Program-made: the position numbers and the translations under genes
In this document: positions 8,295-17,906 of the stretch, in pieces
Numbering within the stretch: position 1 is the first letter of the stretch
Layout of the letters: each line of letters starts with the position of its first letter
NCBI RefSeq assembly: GCF_003697785.1
Contig: NZ_QOKZ01000002.1
Coordinates: 124,001-188,000, forward strand
Length of the DNA stretch: 64,000 nt
Direction of reading: 5' to 3'
Source: Paracoccus alkanivorans
Lineage (GTDB): Bacteria; Pseudomonadota; Alphaproteobacteria; Rhodobacterales; Rhodobacteraceae
Notes under the pieces: generated by a model
The model's database searches: none
What the model was told of the DNA's origin: nothing
The model's input: only the letters and a program-made list of their open reading frames with translations

Positions 8295-8776
8295 CAGTTC
8301 TCGCCCGGCTGGAGAATCGAGCGGACCCGTCCATCGACCCTGGCCGTGCCCGAAGCCAGGTCAACCTGCATCCGGTCTCCGGTCAGCACATTCCGGCCCT
8401 GTGTCATGACCACGTCGCCGATCAACGTCACATGCCCGGATTCGACGTCATAGGTCGCCTCGGCGGCCTCTGCCGCATCCTCGCCGCTGACCAGCGTCAC
8501 CTCCCCTTTGGCATGAAGCGACTTGATCCGGCTTTGCCCGGCATCGGCATATTCGACCGTCACCTCATCCGCCGACAGCCGCATCTCGCCCTGCCCGATC
8601 ACGACATTGCCGGTGAATACCGCGCGGCCGCTATCCTGTTCGACCGCGAGACTGTCGGCCGCCACCTCGACCGGAGCCGAGACGTCCGCCTTGAGGCCCC
8701 CGAAGCCAACCTCCTGCGCCATCGCCGGCATCGCCAGCAAGGTCAAGGCAGTAATCAGGGGACGCAGCATGGGCAT
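8294..8776 (-). CDS. lptA: LPS transport periplasmic protein LptA
   Basis: A 160-residue periplasmic protein with an N-terminal signal peptide ([19 protein letters not shown], cleavage near residue 21) and one OstA/LptA beta-jellyroll domain (about 35-150; [21 protein letters not shown], then [30 protein letters not shown]). It forms the bridge that carries LPS between LptC and LptDE. Genes lptC, lptA and lptB are consecutive on the minus strand, with lptA starting 15 bp after lptC ends. Confidence 0.93.
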   Translation of the reverse strand: MPMLRPLITALTLLAMPAMAQEVGFGGLKADVSAPVEVAADSLAVEQDSGRAVFTGNVVIGQGEMRLSADEVTVEYADAGQSRIKSLHAKGEVTLVSGEDAAEAAEATYDVESGHVTLIGDVVMTQGRNVLTGDRMQVDLASGTARVDGRVRSILQPGEN

Positions 8777-8791
8777 GTTCCTTCGCAGAAA

Positions 8792-9367
8792 TCAGGGCCG
8801 GTATATCAGACGGACGCCATCGGTAAAATTCAAGACCGCCGCGCCGTCCTTTTCCGGCACGGCATGCAATTCCATCGCCCCGGCGGTAATCTCGCCGAAA
8901 GGCGCGACGGCGTCCACACCTTCCTGCGCCGAAATATGCGACCGGTCCGTCGCGGCGTCGATCTGCTCGGCCTGCAGGGACCAGCCGGTGGAGGTGGTCA
9001 TGCGGACGCCGCCCCGCAAGGTGATCTCGCCATTGTCCAACCCTCCTGCGGGGGCGGTCACCTGCGCGGTCAGCCCATCCTTGCGATGCATGTCCAGTTG
9101 CAGCTCGCTTGCCTCGCCGCCCCGGTCCTGCTTCGGGCTGGCCTCGGAGGCGCGAAGCGACAATTCGGCCCCGTCATCCGTCACGCCCGAATATTCAGGG
9201 GCGACCATGCGCGGCTCGCGTGCCATCCGCTCCGCATCGACCTCGGCATAGGGGATCTCGGGCTCGGTGTCGGATTCGCCCGAGAACAGGAACATCGTCG
9301 ACAGGACGGCCAGCGCCAGCAGCGGCAACAGCACACGCAGCCAGCGAACGATGCGGGTGCGACTCAT
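8792..9367 (-). CDS. lptC: LPS export protein LptC
   Basis: A 191-residue bitopic inner-membrane protein. One membrane anchor (about 9-28; WLRVLLPLLALAVLSTMFLF) precedes a periplasmic jellyroll (about 50-185) that receives LPS from LptB2FG and passes it to LptA. The start at 9367 is four bases after the kdsD stop and gives the normal short cytosolic N-terminus (MSRTRIVRW); the frame is open further upstream only because it runs through kdsD. Confidence 0.9.
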   Translation of the reverse strand: MSRTRIVRWLRVLLPLLALAVLSTMFLFSGESDTEPEIPYAEVDAERMAREPRMVAPEYSGVTDDGAELSLRASEASPKQDRGGEASELQLDMHRKDGLTAQVTAPAGGLDNGEITLRGGVRMTTSTGWSLQAEQIDAATDRSHISAQEGVDAVAPFGEITAGAMELHAVPEKDGAAVLNFTDGVRLIYRP

Positions 9368-9371
9368 CTGC

Positions 9372-10325
9372 TCAGACCATGCCGGCGCGCAGGCAGTCAT
9401 GGATATGCAGGATTCCCTGCGGTCTGCCCCCGTCCACCGCGAACAGGCAGGTGATCTTGCGCGACTGCATCTCGGCCAGCGCCGCCTCGGCCAGCGCATC
9501 GGGTTCGATGACCCGCGGATTGCTGGTCATCACCTCGGCCGCCTTGTGATCCAGCAAGCCGTCCATATGCCGCCTCAGGTCGCCATCGGTGATGATCCCG
9601 ACCAGCCGCCCGCCGGAATCGGTCACGCCGGTCACGCCATAGCCCTTCTGGCTGATGACCAGCAAGGCCTCGGTCATCGGGTCGTCCTCGGACACCAGCG
9701 GCATGTCGGCATGCATCAGGTCCCCGACCTTGGCCAGCCGCGCACCCAGCTTGCCCCCCGGATGGAAGGTCCGGAAATGCTCGGGAGTGAATTCGCGATG
9801 CTCCATCAGGGCAATGGCCAGCGCATCGCCAAGCGCCAGCGTCATCGTCGTCGAAGTCGTCGGCACGATCCCGTTGCCGCAGGCCTCCTCGGCGGCGGGC
9901 AGGACCAATGCCACATCGGCCTGCCGCAGCAGGGTCGAGCCCGGACGCGAGGCCACCCCGATCAGGGGGATCCGGAACCGGCGGGTATGCGCGATCAGGT
10001 CGGCGAGTTCCGGCGTCTCGCCGCTGTTCGAAAGCACCAGCGCCACATCGGCCCTGGTCACCATCCCCAGATCGCCATGACTGGCCTCGGCGGGGTGGAC
10101 GAATTGCGCGGGCGTCCCGGTCGAGGCCAGCGTCGCCGCGATCTTGCGGGCGATATGGCCGGACTTGCCCATGCCGGACACGATCACCCGCCCCGATGCC
10201 CCGAGGATCAGGTCGATGGCCTGCCGGAACTCCGGCCCAAGGCTTGCTGCAAGAAGTTCAAGCGCCTCTGCCTCGGTGCGGATCACCCGGGCGGCGGTAT
10301 CGAGATATGCGTTCATTGCGGTCAT
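9372..10325 (-). CDS. kdsD: D-arabinose 5-phosphate isomerase, KpsF/GutQ family
   Basis: Converts ribulose 5-phosphate to arabinose 5-phosphate, the first committed step to Kdo in LPS. The 317-residue protein has a SIS sugar isomerase domain (about 40-170; SGMGKSGHIA, HPAEASHGDLGMV, SNSGET) followed by tandem CBS domains (about 205-317). It is followed directly by lptC-lptA-lptB and preceded by rnd, whose stop lies next to its start. A second ATG at 10316 is possible. Confidence 0.93.
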   Translation of the reverse strand: MTAMNAYLDTAARVIRTEAEALELLAASLGPEFRQAIDLILGASGRVIVSGMGKSGHIARKIAATLASTGTPAQFVHPAEASHGDLGMVTRADVALVLSNSGETPELADLIAHTRRFRIPLIGVASRPGSTLLRQADVALVLPAAEEACGNGIVPTTSTTMTLALGDALAIALMEHREFTPEHFRTFHPGGKLGARLAKVGDLMHADMPLVSEDDPMTEALLVISQKGYGVTGVTDSGGRLVGIITDGDLRRHMDGLLDHKAAEVMTSNPRVIEPDALAEAALAEMQSRKITCLFAVDGGRPQGILHIHDCLRAGMV

Positions 10326-10940
10326 CTAATGGTGGAAGATGTCTTTTTCATCCCCCCAGCCCAGCAAATCCAGATGGGCCCGCGCCGGAAGGAAATCGAA
10401 ACAGGCTTGCGCAAGTCCCAAACGATTCTCGCGCCGCAAACGTTCCTCCAGCGCCTCTTTCAGCTTATGCAGGTAAAGAACGTCCGAGGCGGCATATTCC
10501 AGCTGCGCGTCGGAAAGATCCTCGGCGCCCCAGTCACTGGTCTGCTGCTGCTTGCTGATATCGACATCAACCAGTTCGTTCAGCAGGTATTTCAGCCCGT
10601 GCCGGTCGGTAAAGGTCCGCACCAGCTTGGAGGCGATCTTGGTGCACCAGACGGGCGATGTGACAATTCCGAAGGCGTTTTCCAGCGCGGCGATGTCGAA
10701 ACGTCCGAAATGGAACAGTTTCAGAACCTTGGGATCTGTCAGCATGCGGGCGAGGTTGGGTGCCTCGGTCTGGCCCCGCTCGATCTGGACCAGATGCGCA
10801 TCGCCATCGCCCGACGACATCTGCACCAGGCACAGCCGGTCGCGGCGCGGATCCAGCCCCATGGTCTCGGTGTCGATGGCCACCACCTGCCCGAGATCCA
10901 CGTCATCGGGAAGGTCATTCTGATAAAGATGTATACTCAT
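10326..10940 (-). CDS. rnd: Ribonuclease D family 3'-5' exonuclease (short form)
   Basis: A 204-residue DEDDy exonuclease likely involved in 3' trimming of tRNA and other small RNAs. The catalytic set is visible: D23 and E25 (AIDTET), D82 (HFGRFDIAAL), and Y149 with D153 (YAASDVLYL). It lacks the C-terminal HRDC domains of Escherichia coli RNase D, as is usual for the short alphaproteobacterial form. It heads the kdsD-lpt block and is divergent from the moxR operon across a 192-bp gap. Confidence 0.9.
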   Translation of the reverse strand: MSIHLYQNDLPDDVDLGQVVAIDTETMGLDPRRDRLCLVQMSSGDGDAHLVQIERGQTEAPNLARMLTDPKVLKLFHFGRFDIAALENAFGIVTSPVWCTKIASKLVRTFTDRHGLKYLLNELVDVDISKQQQTSDWGAEDLSDAQLEYAASDVLYLHKLKEALEERLRRENRLGLAQACFDFLPARAHLDLLGWGDEKDIFHH

Positions 10941-11132
10941 CGCTTCTTCTGCCTGATATCTGCATCAAAACTTTTGGCCCCACAGACCAGAAACTGTCGC
11001 TGCGATCCAGTCAAATTCGCCCGGCAGGCGGGTTTTGCGCGACAATCGCCGTTTTCATCTCCGACTTTAGACGGGGTGGCGCCGCGACGCGACTCCTTGC
11101 AGACTGTGCATGTTCACCCTTGGGAGGAGGCG

Positions 11133-12085
<953 letters not shown>

Positions 12086-12089
<4 letters not shown>

Positions 12090-12913
12090 CTCTGGCCGCT
12101 CTGCCGGATGTCCCGGGAATCCGGTTGACGGCAGAGGAGTTGCTGGCGCTGCGTGACGAGATACGGGGACCGGGCCGCCATCGCCCCGCCACGCGCCGTC
12201 CCGGCGTGGCTCCGGCGCGGCTGGAGGGATCGGGCATGGACCTGCGCGAAATCCGCGCCTATGTCGCGGGTGACGATCCAAGGCGGCTGGACCCCGCCGC
12301 CACGGCCCGCACCGGCCAACCGCATATCCGCAGCCTGCACGAGGATCGTGACGACACCACCCTGCTGATCGCCGATTTCCGCGCCCCGATGCTGTGGGGC
12401 ACCGGGACGGCGCTGCGCTCCGTTCGGGCGGCCCGGCATCTCGCGCGGGCGGGATGGCAGGCGGCGCTGCGCGGAGGGTCGGTGGCGGGGCTGACCGTTT
12501 CGGGCGCCGGGCTGGCGGAACTGGCCCCGGCCACCGGCGACGCGCATATGGCCAGCGTTTCCCGGCTGCTGGCCCATCAGCATGACCGCGCATTGACCGA
12601 TCCCGGCACGCCTTCGCTGACCGAGGCGCTAGCCCATGCCGCCCGTCTCGCCCCCGCGGGCGGGCGGGTTCTGCTGGCGACCGCTCCGGGTGGGTGGCAA
12701 TCGGCAGAGGCCGCATTGTCGCGCCTTGCCCGCCGCCGCAAGCTCACCGTCGCGCTGATCCTGGACGAGATCGAATGCATCGCTCCGAGCGGCGTTCTGG
12801 CGGTCAGCGATGGCCGTGCCAGCCGTCTTGCCCGGCTGTCGGTTCCCGATCTGTCCGACGACAGCGACCGGTTGCGCGTCCTTGGCGCGATCCCCGCAGA
12901 GGTGCAGCCGTGA
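12086..12913 (+). CDS. DUF58 domain protein (BatA-operon associated)
   Basis: A 275-residue cytosolic protein with the DUF58 signature GSGMDLREIRAYVAGDDPRRLDPAATART (about 50-78), followed by a degenerate VWA-like region (DDTTLLIADFRAPM). DUF58 proteins regularly accompany MoxR ATPases and Bat proteins; their function is not established. The start is a GTG overlapping the moxR stop (GTGA), and the stop overlaps the next gene the same way, so translation is probably coupled. Confidence 0.86.
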
Positions 12914-13248
12914 CGCATGAGGAAATGCTCGCCGCTCTCGCCCCGTCCCGCCTGCCCGCCGACATGGCGATACTGGGCTGGCGCGAGGCCCTGGGGCTGG
13001 CGGGGCTTGGTCTGCTGGCGGCGCTGATCCTCTATGCGCTGCTGTCGCCATGGCTTGCGCGCCGTCCCTCGCGCCGGGCACGTATCCGGGCGACGAGAGG
13101 TCTGCCCGCGCAAGAGCGTATCCTCGCCATCGCCCGCATCCTCGGCCACCTGCCCGAGCGCCTGCGCCCCGCCGCCTATGGCGAAGCCCACGCTCCGGCG
13201 GATGCCGAGATCGAACGCATCGCCCTGCGTAGCCGGAGGCGGGGATGA
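12910..13248 (+). CDS. DUF4381-like membrane protein
   Basis: A 112-residue protein with one membrane helix (about 26-48; EALGLAGLGLLAALILYALL) and a basic cytosolic tail (RRPSRRARIRATRGLP). Size and operon position match the DUF4381 proteins that sit between DUF58 and the first VWA gene in Bat-type clusters. The GTG start overlaps the DUF58 stop and the gene ends over the ATG of the VWA gene. Confidence 0.78.
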   Translation: MTHEEMLAALAPSRLPADMAILGWREALGLAGLGLLAALILYALLSPWLARRPSRRARIRATRGLPAQERILAIARILGHLPERLRPAAYGEAHAPADAEIERIALRSRRRG

Positions 13249-14195
13249 GTTTCGCGCTGCCCTGGATATTGATCCTGTTGCCGCTGCCGCTGCTGATCCG
13301 CCGCCTGACCCCGCCATTGGCCATCCGGCGTCCGGCGCTGATCCTGCCCGCCCATCTGGACCGGGTCGCCCGCGCCGAAGGGAACCCGCGCATCAGGCAG
13401 GGACCTTGGTTGGTTGCACTGGCATGGATCATGCTGGTGATCGCCATGGCGGGGCCACGAGCCGAAGCCATTAGCGACATCATCCCCGCATCGGGGCGTG
13501 ATATCGTGCTGGCGCTGGACCTGTCGGGCAGCATGATGAAAGAGGATTTCCGGCTGGACGATCAGCCGGTCTCGCGGCTCGAGGCGGTCAAGCGCACCGC
13601 CTCTGCCTTCGTGGCGGCGCGGCGCGGCGACCGGATCGGGCTGGTGATCTTTGGCGAACGGGCCTATTTCGCCTCGCCCCTGACCTTTGACGTGGATGCC
13701 GTCGCCCGCGCCATCGAAGAGGCGCAGATCGGCATATCCGGACGCGGCACCGCAATTTCCGACGGGCTGGGGCTGGCGACCAAGCGGCTGGCCCGCAGCG
13801 AGGCGCAGACACGGGTGATCGTGCTGCTGTCGGACGGGGTGGACACCTCGGGCAACGTCCCGGCCATCGAGGCGGCAAAGCTGGCAGCCGATCACGGCAT
13901 CCGGATCCATTCGATCGCGCTCGGCCCCGAGGACCTGGAGAACCAGCCCGCCGCCCGCGACGCCGTTGACGTGGCGACCCTGCGCGACATCGCGGCAGCT
14001 GCCGGGGGCGAAAGTTTCCGCGTCCGAACCACCGAGGACCTGCAGCGCATGGCCGGCACGTTGGACCGGCTGGAGCCCAACCCGTCCTCGCGCCCGCCGA
14101 TGCGCTATTGGAAATCGCTCTGGATCTGGCCTGCCGCGATGGCGCTGGCATGCCTGACCCTTCTTGCCGTCAGGAGGCGGGGATGGGCGGGCTGA
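13245..14195 (+). CDS. batA: VWA domain membrane protein, BatA-like
   Basis: A 316-residue membrane protein with two N-terminal helices (about 3-20 and 54-70), a von Willebrand A domain and a C-terminal helix (about 292-310). The MIDAS metal site is intact: D92-x-S94-x-S96 (DLSGSM), with T-containing GRGTAISDGL and LLSDGVDTSG further on. In Bacteroides-type Bat operons such proteins are linked to stress tolerance; the alphaproteobacterial role is not settled. It overlaps its neighbours by 4 bp (upstream) and 13 bp (downstream). Confidence 0.88.
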   Translation: MSFALPWILILLPLPLLIRRLTPPLAIRRPALILPAHLDRVARAEGNPRIRQGPWLVALAWIMLVIAMAGPRAEAISDIIPASGRDIVLALDLSGSMMKEDFRLDDQPVSRLEAVKRTASAFVAARRGDRIGLVIFGERAYFASPLTFDVDAVARAIEEAQIGISGRGTAISDGLGLATKRLARSEAQTRVIVLLSDGVDTSGNVPAIEAAKLAADHGIRIHSIALGPEDLENQPAARDAVDVATLRDIAAAAGGESFRVRTTEDLQRMAGTLDRLEPNPSSRPPMRYWKSLWIWPAAMALACLTLLAVRRRGWAG

Positions 14196-15085
14196 TCCTG
14201 TTGCGGCCCTGGTGGCTGTTATCCCTCCTGCCCCTGCTCTTGCTGGTGCTTTGGATCCTGCGGCGAACACCCGATGCGGGAGGCTGGCAGCGGGTCATGC
14301 CGCGCCAGATGCTGCAAGCCATGATCGCGCTCGAAGCCCTTGGCGGGCGGCAGCCGGCCTGGCAGCGGATGCTGGCACCCTTTGCCATATTCGCGCTGAT
14401 ACTGGGACTGACCGGCCCCGCGCTACCGCGCCGCGATGCGCCGGTGCTGGCCCAGACCGATGCGGTCATCATCGCCATCGACCTGTCCCCGTCCGTCGCA
14501 AAAGGCCCCGGCCTTGCCGAGGCACAGGTCGCGGCGGCGGGGCTGTTGCAGGCGCTGGCGGGCCGTCCGGTCGGAATGATCCTCTATGGTGGCGAAGCCT
14601 ATACCGTCGCGGCGCCCACTGCCGATACCGCCACGCTGGAAACGCAAATCGCCGTGCTGGAGCCCGACACCCTGCCCAATCCCGGCAGCCGGCCCGCCGA
14701 TGCGCTCGGAATGGCGGGAAAACTGCTCGACAAGATGCGCCGGGCCGACCTGATCCTGATCTCGGATGGCGGCGGCGTGGACGCGCAGGCAGAGGCGGAG
14801 GCCTCGCGGCTGGCCGGTCAGGGGGTGCGCATCTCGGCGCTGCGCATTTCGGCGACAGCGCCCGAAGCACCGCCCGCGCCCGATGATGCGCTGAAGCGGC
14901 TTGTCCGCGGCGGTGGCGAGGCGTTGCCTGCCGAGCAGATGACCCGGCTGGCGGCGGGGCTGGACCGGCCCGGAGCAGCGGTTCGCGATCCGGTGCTGGT
15001 GGCGCTGCAATATCGCGATCTCGGTCCGTTCCTTGCCGCTTTCGCCCTTCTGCCACTGCTGATCATGCTGCGGAGGCGGAAATGA
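14183..15085 (+). CDS. batB: VWA domain membrane protein, BatB-like
   Basis: A 300-residue VWA protein flanked by membrane helices (about 10-26, 63-79 and 278-295). The MIDAS motif is D100-L-S102-P-S104, followed by ILISDGGGVD. The domain is shorter and more divergent than in the preceding VWA protein. AGGAGGCGGGG precedes ATG 14183, which lies inside the previous gene. It overlaps the next gene by four bases. Confidence 0.84.
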   Translation: MGGLILLRPWWLLSLLPLLLLVLWILRRTPDAGGWQRVMPRQMLQAMIALEALGGRQPAWQRMLAPFAIFALILGLTGPALPRRDAPVLAQTDAVIIAIDLSPSVAKGPGLAEAQVAAAGLLQALAGRPVGMILYGGEAYTVAAPTADTATLETQIAVLEPDTLPNPGSRPADALGMAGKLLDKMRRADLILISDGGGVDAQAEAEASRLAGQGVRISALRISATAPEAPPAPDDALKRLVRGGGEALPAEQMTRLAAGLDRPGAAVRDPVLVALQYRDLGPFLAAFALLPLLIMLRRRK

Positions 15086-15699
15086 AGGCGCCGTTGATCG
15101 TTCTTGCCGCCGCATTGGCGGCGCTGGCCACAGCCGGACCCGAGGCGATGGGACGGCTGGCGCTGCGCATCGGATGGGATGGCATGGCCGCGCGCCTGCT
15201 GACAGATCCGGCGGCGCGGGGCGTCGCCTTATATCGCATCGGCAGCCATGCCGCAGCCGACAAGGCCTTTGCCGAGGCGGGACGGTCGCAGACCTATAAT
15301 CGCGGGCTCAGCCTTGCCGCGACCGGGGATTACCCGCTGTCGGTGGCCTATTTCGACGCCATGCTTTTCGCCAATCCGGCCGATGCCCAGGCTCGCGCCA
15401 ATCGGGACCTGGTGGCCTTGATGTTCCCGCCCCCGCGCGGCGATAGCATCGCGCCGGGCCGGTTGGCCGGGGCCGGAGGCCGGATGTCGAACGAGCCCGT
15501 CGAGACCAGATTGCTGGCCAATGCCTCGGGTCCGAAATGGGACCGGCAACTTGACCGCAGGGGGATCGCCGCAACCGATGAGTGGCTGGAAACCATTTCC
15601 GACGATCCCGGCGAGTTCCTGCGCCTGCGCATCCGCGCCGAATACGAGCGCCGCGCCCAGCTTGGCCTGATCCGTCCGAAGGAGGCCGATCCATGGTGA
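15082..15699 (+). CDS. TPR-like membrane-anchored protein (BatC/BatE position)
   Basis: A 205-residue protein with an N-terminal hydrophobic segment (about 4-20, signal anchor or signal peptide) and a short tetratricopeptide-like helical repeat region (about 45-110; ALYRIGSHAAADKAFAEAGRSQTYNRGLSLAATGDYPLSVAYFDAML is one continuous TPR-like stretch). Bat operons usually include a TPR protein between the VWA genes and BatD, which this matches in place and type. The C-terminal half is charged and unrecognised. Confidence 0.7.
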   Translation: MKAPLIVLAAALAALATAGPEAMGRLALRIGWDGMAARLLTDPAARGVALYRIGSHAAADKAFAEAGRSQTYNRGLSLAATGDYPLSVAYFDAMLFANPADAQARANRDLVALMFPPPRGDSIAPGRLAGAGGRMSNEPVETRLLANASGPKWDRQLDRRGIAATDEWLETISDDPGEFLRLRIRAEYERRAQLGLIRPKEADPW

Positions 15700-16865
15700 G
15701 CCGTTTTCTGCTGCCGCTGATCCTCTGGCTGGCCTTGACCGGCCTTGCTGGCGCGCAGGGCGACACGAAGCTGCGAATCCTGCATGATCACGGCAATCCC
15801 GTCGTCTCGGAGATGGTGGAATTGACGATCCGCGGCGAATATGACCTGACCGTCTCGCTGGAAGAGATGATCTTCCCCAACTCTCCCGATTACGACTGGA
15901 TCCAGATCGCCCGCGACGATTGGCACAAGGAGCGCGTGAACGGCCGCCTGCTGCAGATATTCGAGCGGAAGGTAGCTGTTTTCCCAAGCCGGGACGGGCC
16001 GGTCAGGATCGGCCCGGTCACGCATCGCCTGACCTATGTCAGCGGGGATGGAAAGCGTGCTGTAGCCGAGGTCACCGCCCCTGCCGTCACGCTGAACGTC
16101 AAGCCGTTTCCCGGCGAATACCGTCCCCTTTCCGCGCGCAAGCTGGTGCTGACGGATGAATTGTCCGCCAGCCCCGGGCAGTTGAAGCAGAACGAGGTCC
16201 TGACCCGCCGCGTCACCATCGAGGCAGAGGGCACGCTGGCGCATTACCTGCCTCCGCGCCCCGACCTGCGCCAGCCATGGATGATCAGCTTTACCGCCCC
16301 CGAACAGCGCGAAACGGTGATGACCGATCAGGGCCCGCTCGCCCGCGTTGTCTGGGAATGGCAGTTGCGGCCACATACGGGCGAACCCGCCATCCTGCCC
16401 GGCACCGGTTTCCCGTGGTTCGACACCGCGAATCGCCGTATCGAGATTGCCCCGCTCGATCCGATCCCCTTTGGCTTCGCGGGCTTTGGATCGAATTTCG
16501 GGGCAGTGGATGAGGCCGGCGCAGGTAACGGCGTGATCTCCGCCGCCGTGTTGCTGGCTTCGTTCCTTGGCGGCCTGCTCCTGCTGCTCTGGCGCCGTGC
16601 CCCGATGCAGCGCCGGTTGCTCCTGATGCGCCTGCGCCGGCACCTGCCATCGCCACATGCGCGCGGGATGCGGGAGGCGGCGAGACGTAATGACCTGGCC
16701 AGCCTGCGCGCGGCGGCCGAGCGGCATCTGCACTGGCTGGGCCTGCCCGCGCGGGGCTTTTCAGAACTGGATCGGCAGCTCTACGCGGCCTCGCCGCCGC
16801 CGGGATTCGATCCGCTGGCGTGGCTCGCCGCATTTCGTAAGATGGCCCGGTCACGACATGAATGA
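15693..16865 (+). CDS. batD: BatD-like exported and membrane-anchored protein
   Basis: A 390-residue protein with a cleavable signal peptide (MVSRFLLPLILWLALTGLAG, cleavage near 22), a large periplasmic beta-rich region, one membrane helix (about 281-305; AVLLASFLGGLLLLLWRR) and a cytosolic helical tail. This architecture, and being the last Bat gene, match BatD. GAAGGAGG precedes ATG 15693 and the start overlaps the preceding stop. A class IV aminotransferase-like gene follows after 15 bp. Confidence 0.8.
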   Translation: MVSRFLLPLILWLALTGLAGAQGDTKLRILHDHGNPVVSEMVELTIRGEYDLTVSLEEMIFPNSPDYDWIQIARDDWHKERVNGRLLQIFERKVAVFPSRDGPVRIGPVTHRLTYVSGDGKRAVAEVTAPAVTLNVKPFPGEYRPLSARKLVLTDELSASPGQLKQNEVLTRRVTIEAEGTLAHYLPPRPDLRQPWMISFTAPEQRETVMTDQGPLARVVWEWQLRPHTGEPAILPGTGFPWFDTANRRIEIAPLDPIPFGFAGFGSNFGAVDEAGAGNGVISAAVLLASFLGGLLLLLWRRAPMQRRLLLMRLRRHLPSPHARGMREAARRNDLASLRAAAERHLHWLGLPARGFSELDRQLYAASPPPGFDPLAWLAAFRKMARSRHE

Positions 16866-16880
16866 AGGACAGGGACGAAA

Positions 16881-17798
16881 ATGGCCTATACCAGCGCACA
16901 GAGCTATGACGGGGATCCGCGCAACGACGATGCGCTGATCTATGTGAACGGCGATTTCGTCCATCGCGACCGCGCCGTGGTATCGGTTTTCGACGCGGGT
17001 TTCGTGCTGGGCGATGGCGTGTGGGAGGGGCTGCGGCTGGTCAATGGCAAGCTGCTGTCGCTGGATGCGCATCTTGACCGGCTGTTCGAGGGCGCGCGCT
17101 CGATCAGCCTCGATATCGGCATGAGCCGGGACGAGGTGACACGGGCGATCATGGAGACCTGCGCCAAGAACGGCTTTACCACCGATACCCATATCCGGCT
17201 GATGATCACCCGGGGACGCAAATCCACGCCCAACCAGGATCCCCGCTTCACCATTGGCGGCGCGACGGTGGTCATCGTCGCCGAGATCAAGCGCCCGCGC
17301 ACCGAATTCGCCGATAGCGGATTGCGGCTGTTCACCTCGACTTTCCGCTGCTCGACCCCGGATGTCTTCGACCTGCACCTGAACTCGCATTCGCGGCTGA
17401 ACCTCATCCGGGCGTTGACACAGGCCATTGCGGCGGGTGCGGACGAGGCGCTGATGCTGGACCCGATGGGCTTCGTCGCAAGCTGCAACTCGACGAATTT
17501 CTTCATCATCCGCAAGGGAGAGCTATGGACCTCGCGCGGGCTCTACAGTTTCAACGGGATCACGCGGGGACATGTGTTCCGGCTGTTCGGCGAGCATCTT
17601 GGACCTGCGGCCGAAAAGGATTTCACGCTGGCGCAATGCTATTCGGCGGACGAGGCCTTCCTGACCGGAACCCTTGGCGGCGTCACTCCGGTTTCGGCGA
17701 TCGACGGCCACCAGATCGGCGAGGGCAAACCCGGCCCGTTGACCCGCGAACTGGCCCGCATCTACTGGAACGATGTCGAGGCCCGGTCACGGGAATGA
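16881..17798 (+). CDS. Class IV aminotransferase-fold protein with replaced PLP residues
   Basis: A 305-residue protein of the IlvE/D-amino acid aminotransferase/PabC fold. Fold landmarks are present: FDAGFVLGDGVWEGLR (37-52), FNGITRGHVFRLF (224-236) and TGTLGGVTPVS (262-272). The residues that define a PLP transaminase look changed. Where others have the Schiff-base lysine two or three residues before L-N, this protein reads NSHSRLNLI (168-176); the nearest basic residue is R172. The cofactor-contacting glutamate of V-x-E-G is S201 (VASCNSTNFF). Related proteins with HSKLN at this place exist to my recollection, so a shifted lysine changed to arginine is one reading. It is probably cotranscribed with the Bat genes 15 bp upstream. 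Confidence 0.72.
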   Translation: MAYTSAQSYDGDPRNDDALIYVNGDFVHRDRAVVSVFDAGFVLGDGVWEGLRLVNGKLLSLDAHLDRLFEGARSISLDIGMSRDEVTRAIMETCAKNGFTTDTHIRLMITRGRKSTPNQDPRFTIGGATVVIVAEIKRPRTEFADSGLRLFTSTFRCSTPDVFDLHLNSHSRLNLIRALTQAIAAGADEALMLDPMGFVASCNSTNFFIIRKGELWTSRGLYSFNGITRGHVFRLFGEHLGPAAEKDFTLAQCYSADEAFLTGTLGGVTPVSAIDGHQIGEGKPGPLTRELARIYWNDVEARSRE

Positions 17799-17906
17799 CC
17801 TGCCGGATGCAATAAGTCGGCGTCGCCGGCAGCATTCCGGTCCGGATATTCAATCCCGGCCTTACCACGCCGGCCCGCCGGTCAGGCGGAACCGATCCGC
17901 AGCAGG

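Noticed and set aside
9267..11132. Very long N-terminal extension of the MoxR gene (frame open from 9267)
   Set aside because: The extension lies antisense to lptC, kdsD and rnd. GGGAGGAGG before ATG 11133 and the normal MoxR N-terminus fix the start.
17799..17906. Hairpin TGCCGG...CCGGCA between the aminotransferase-like gene and the MORN gene as a terminator
   Set aside because: The stem is short and has no T-tract on either side, so I could not support it.
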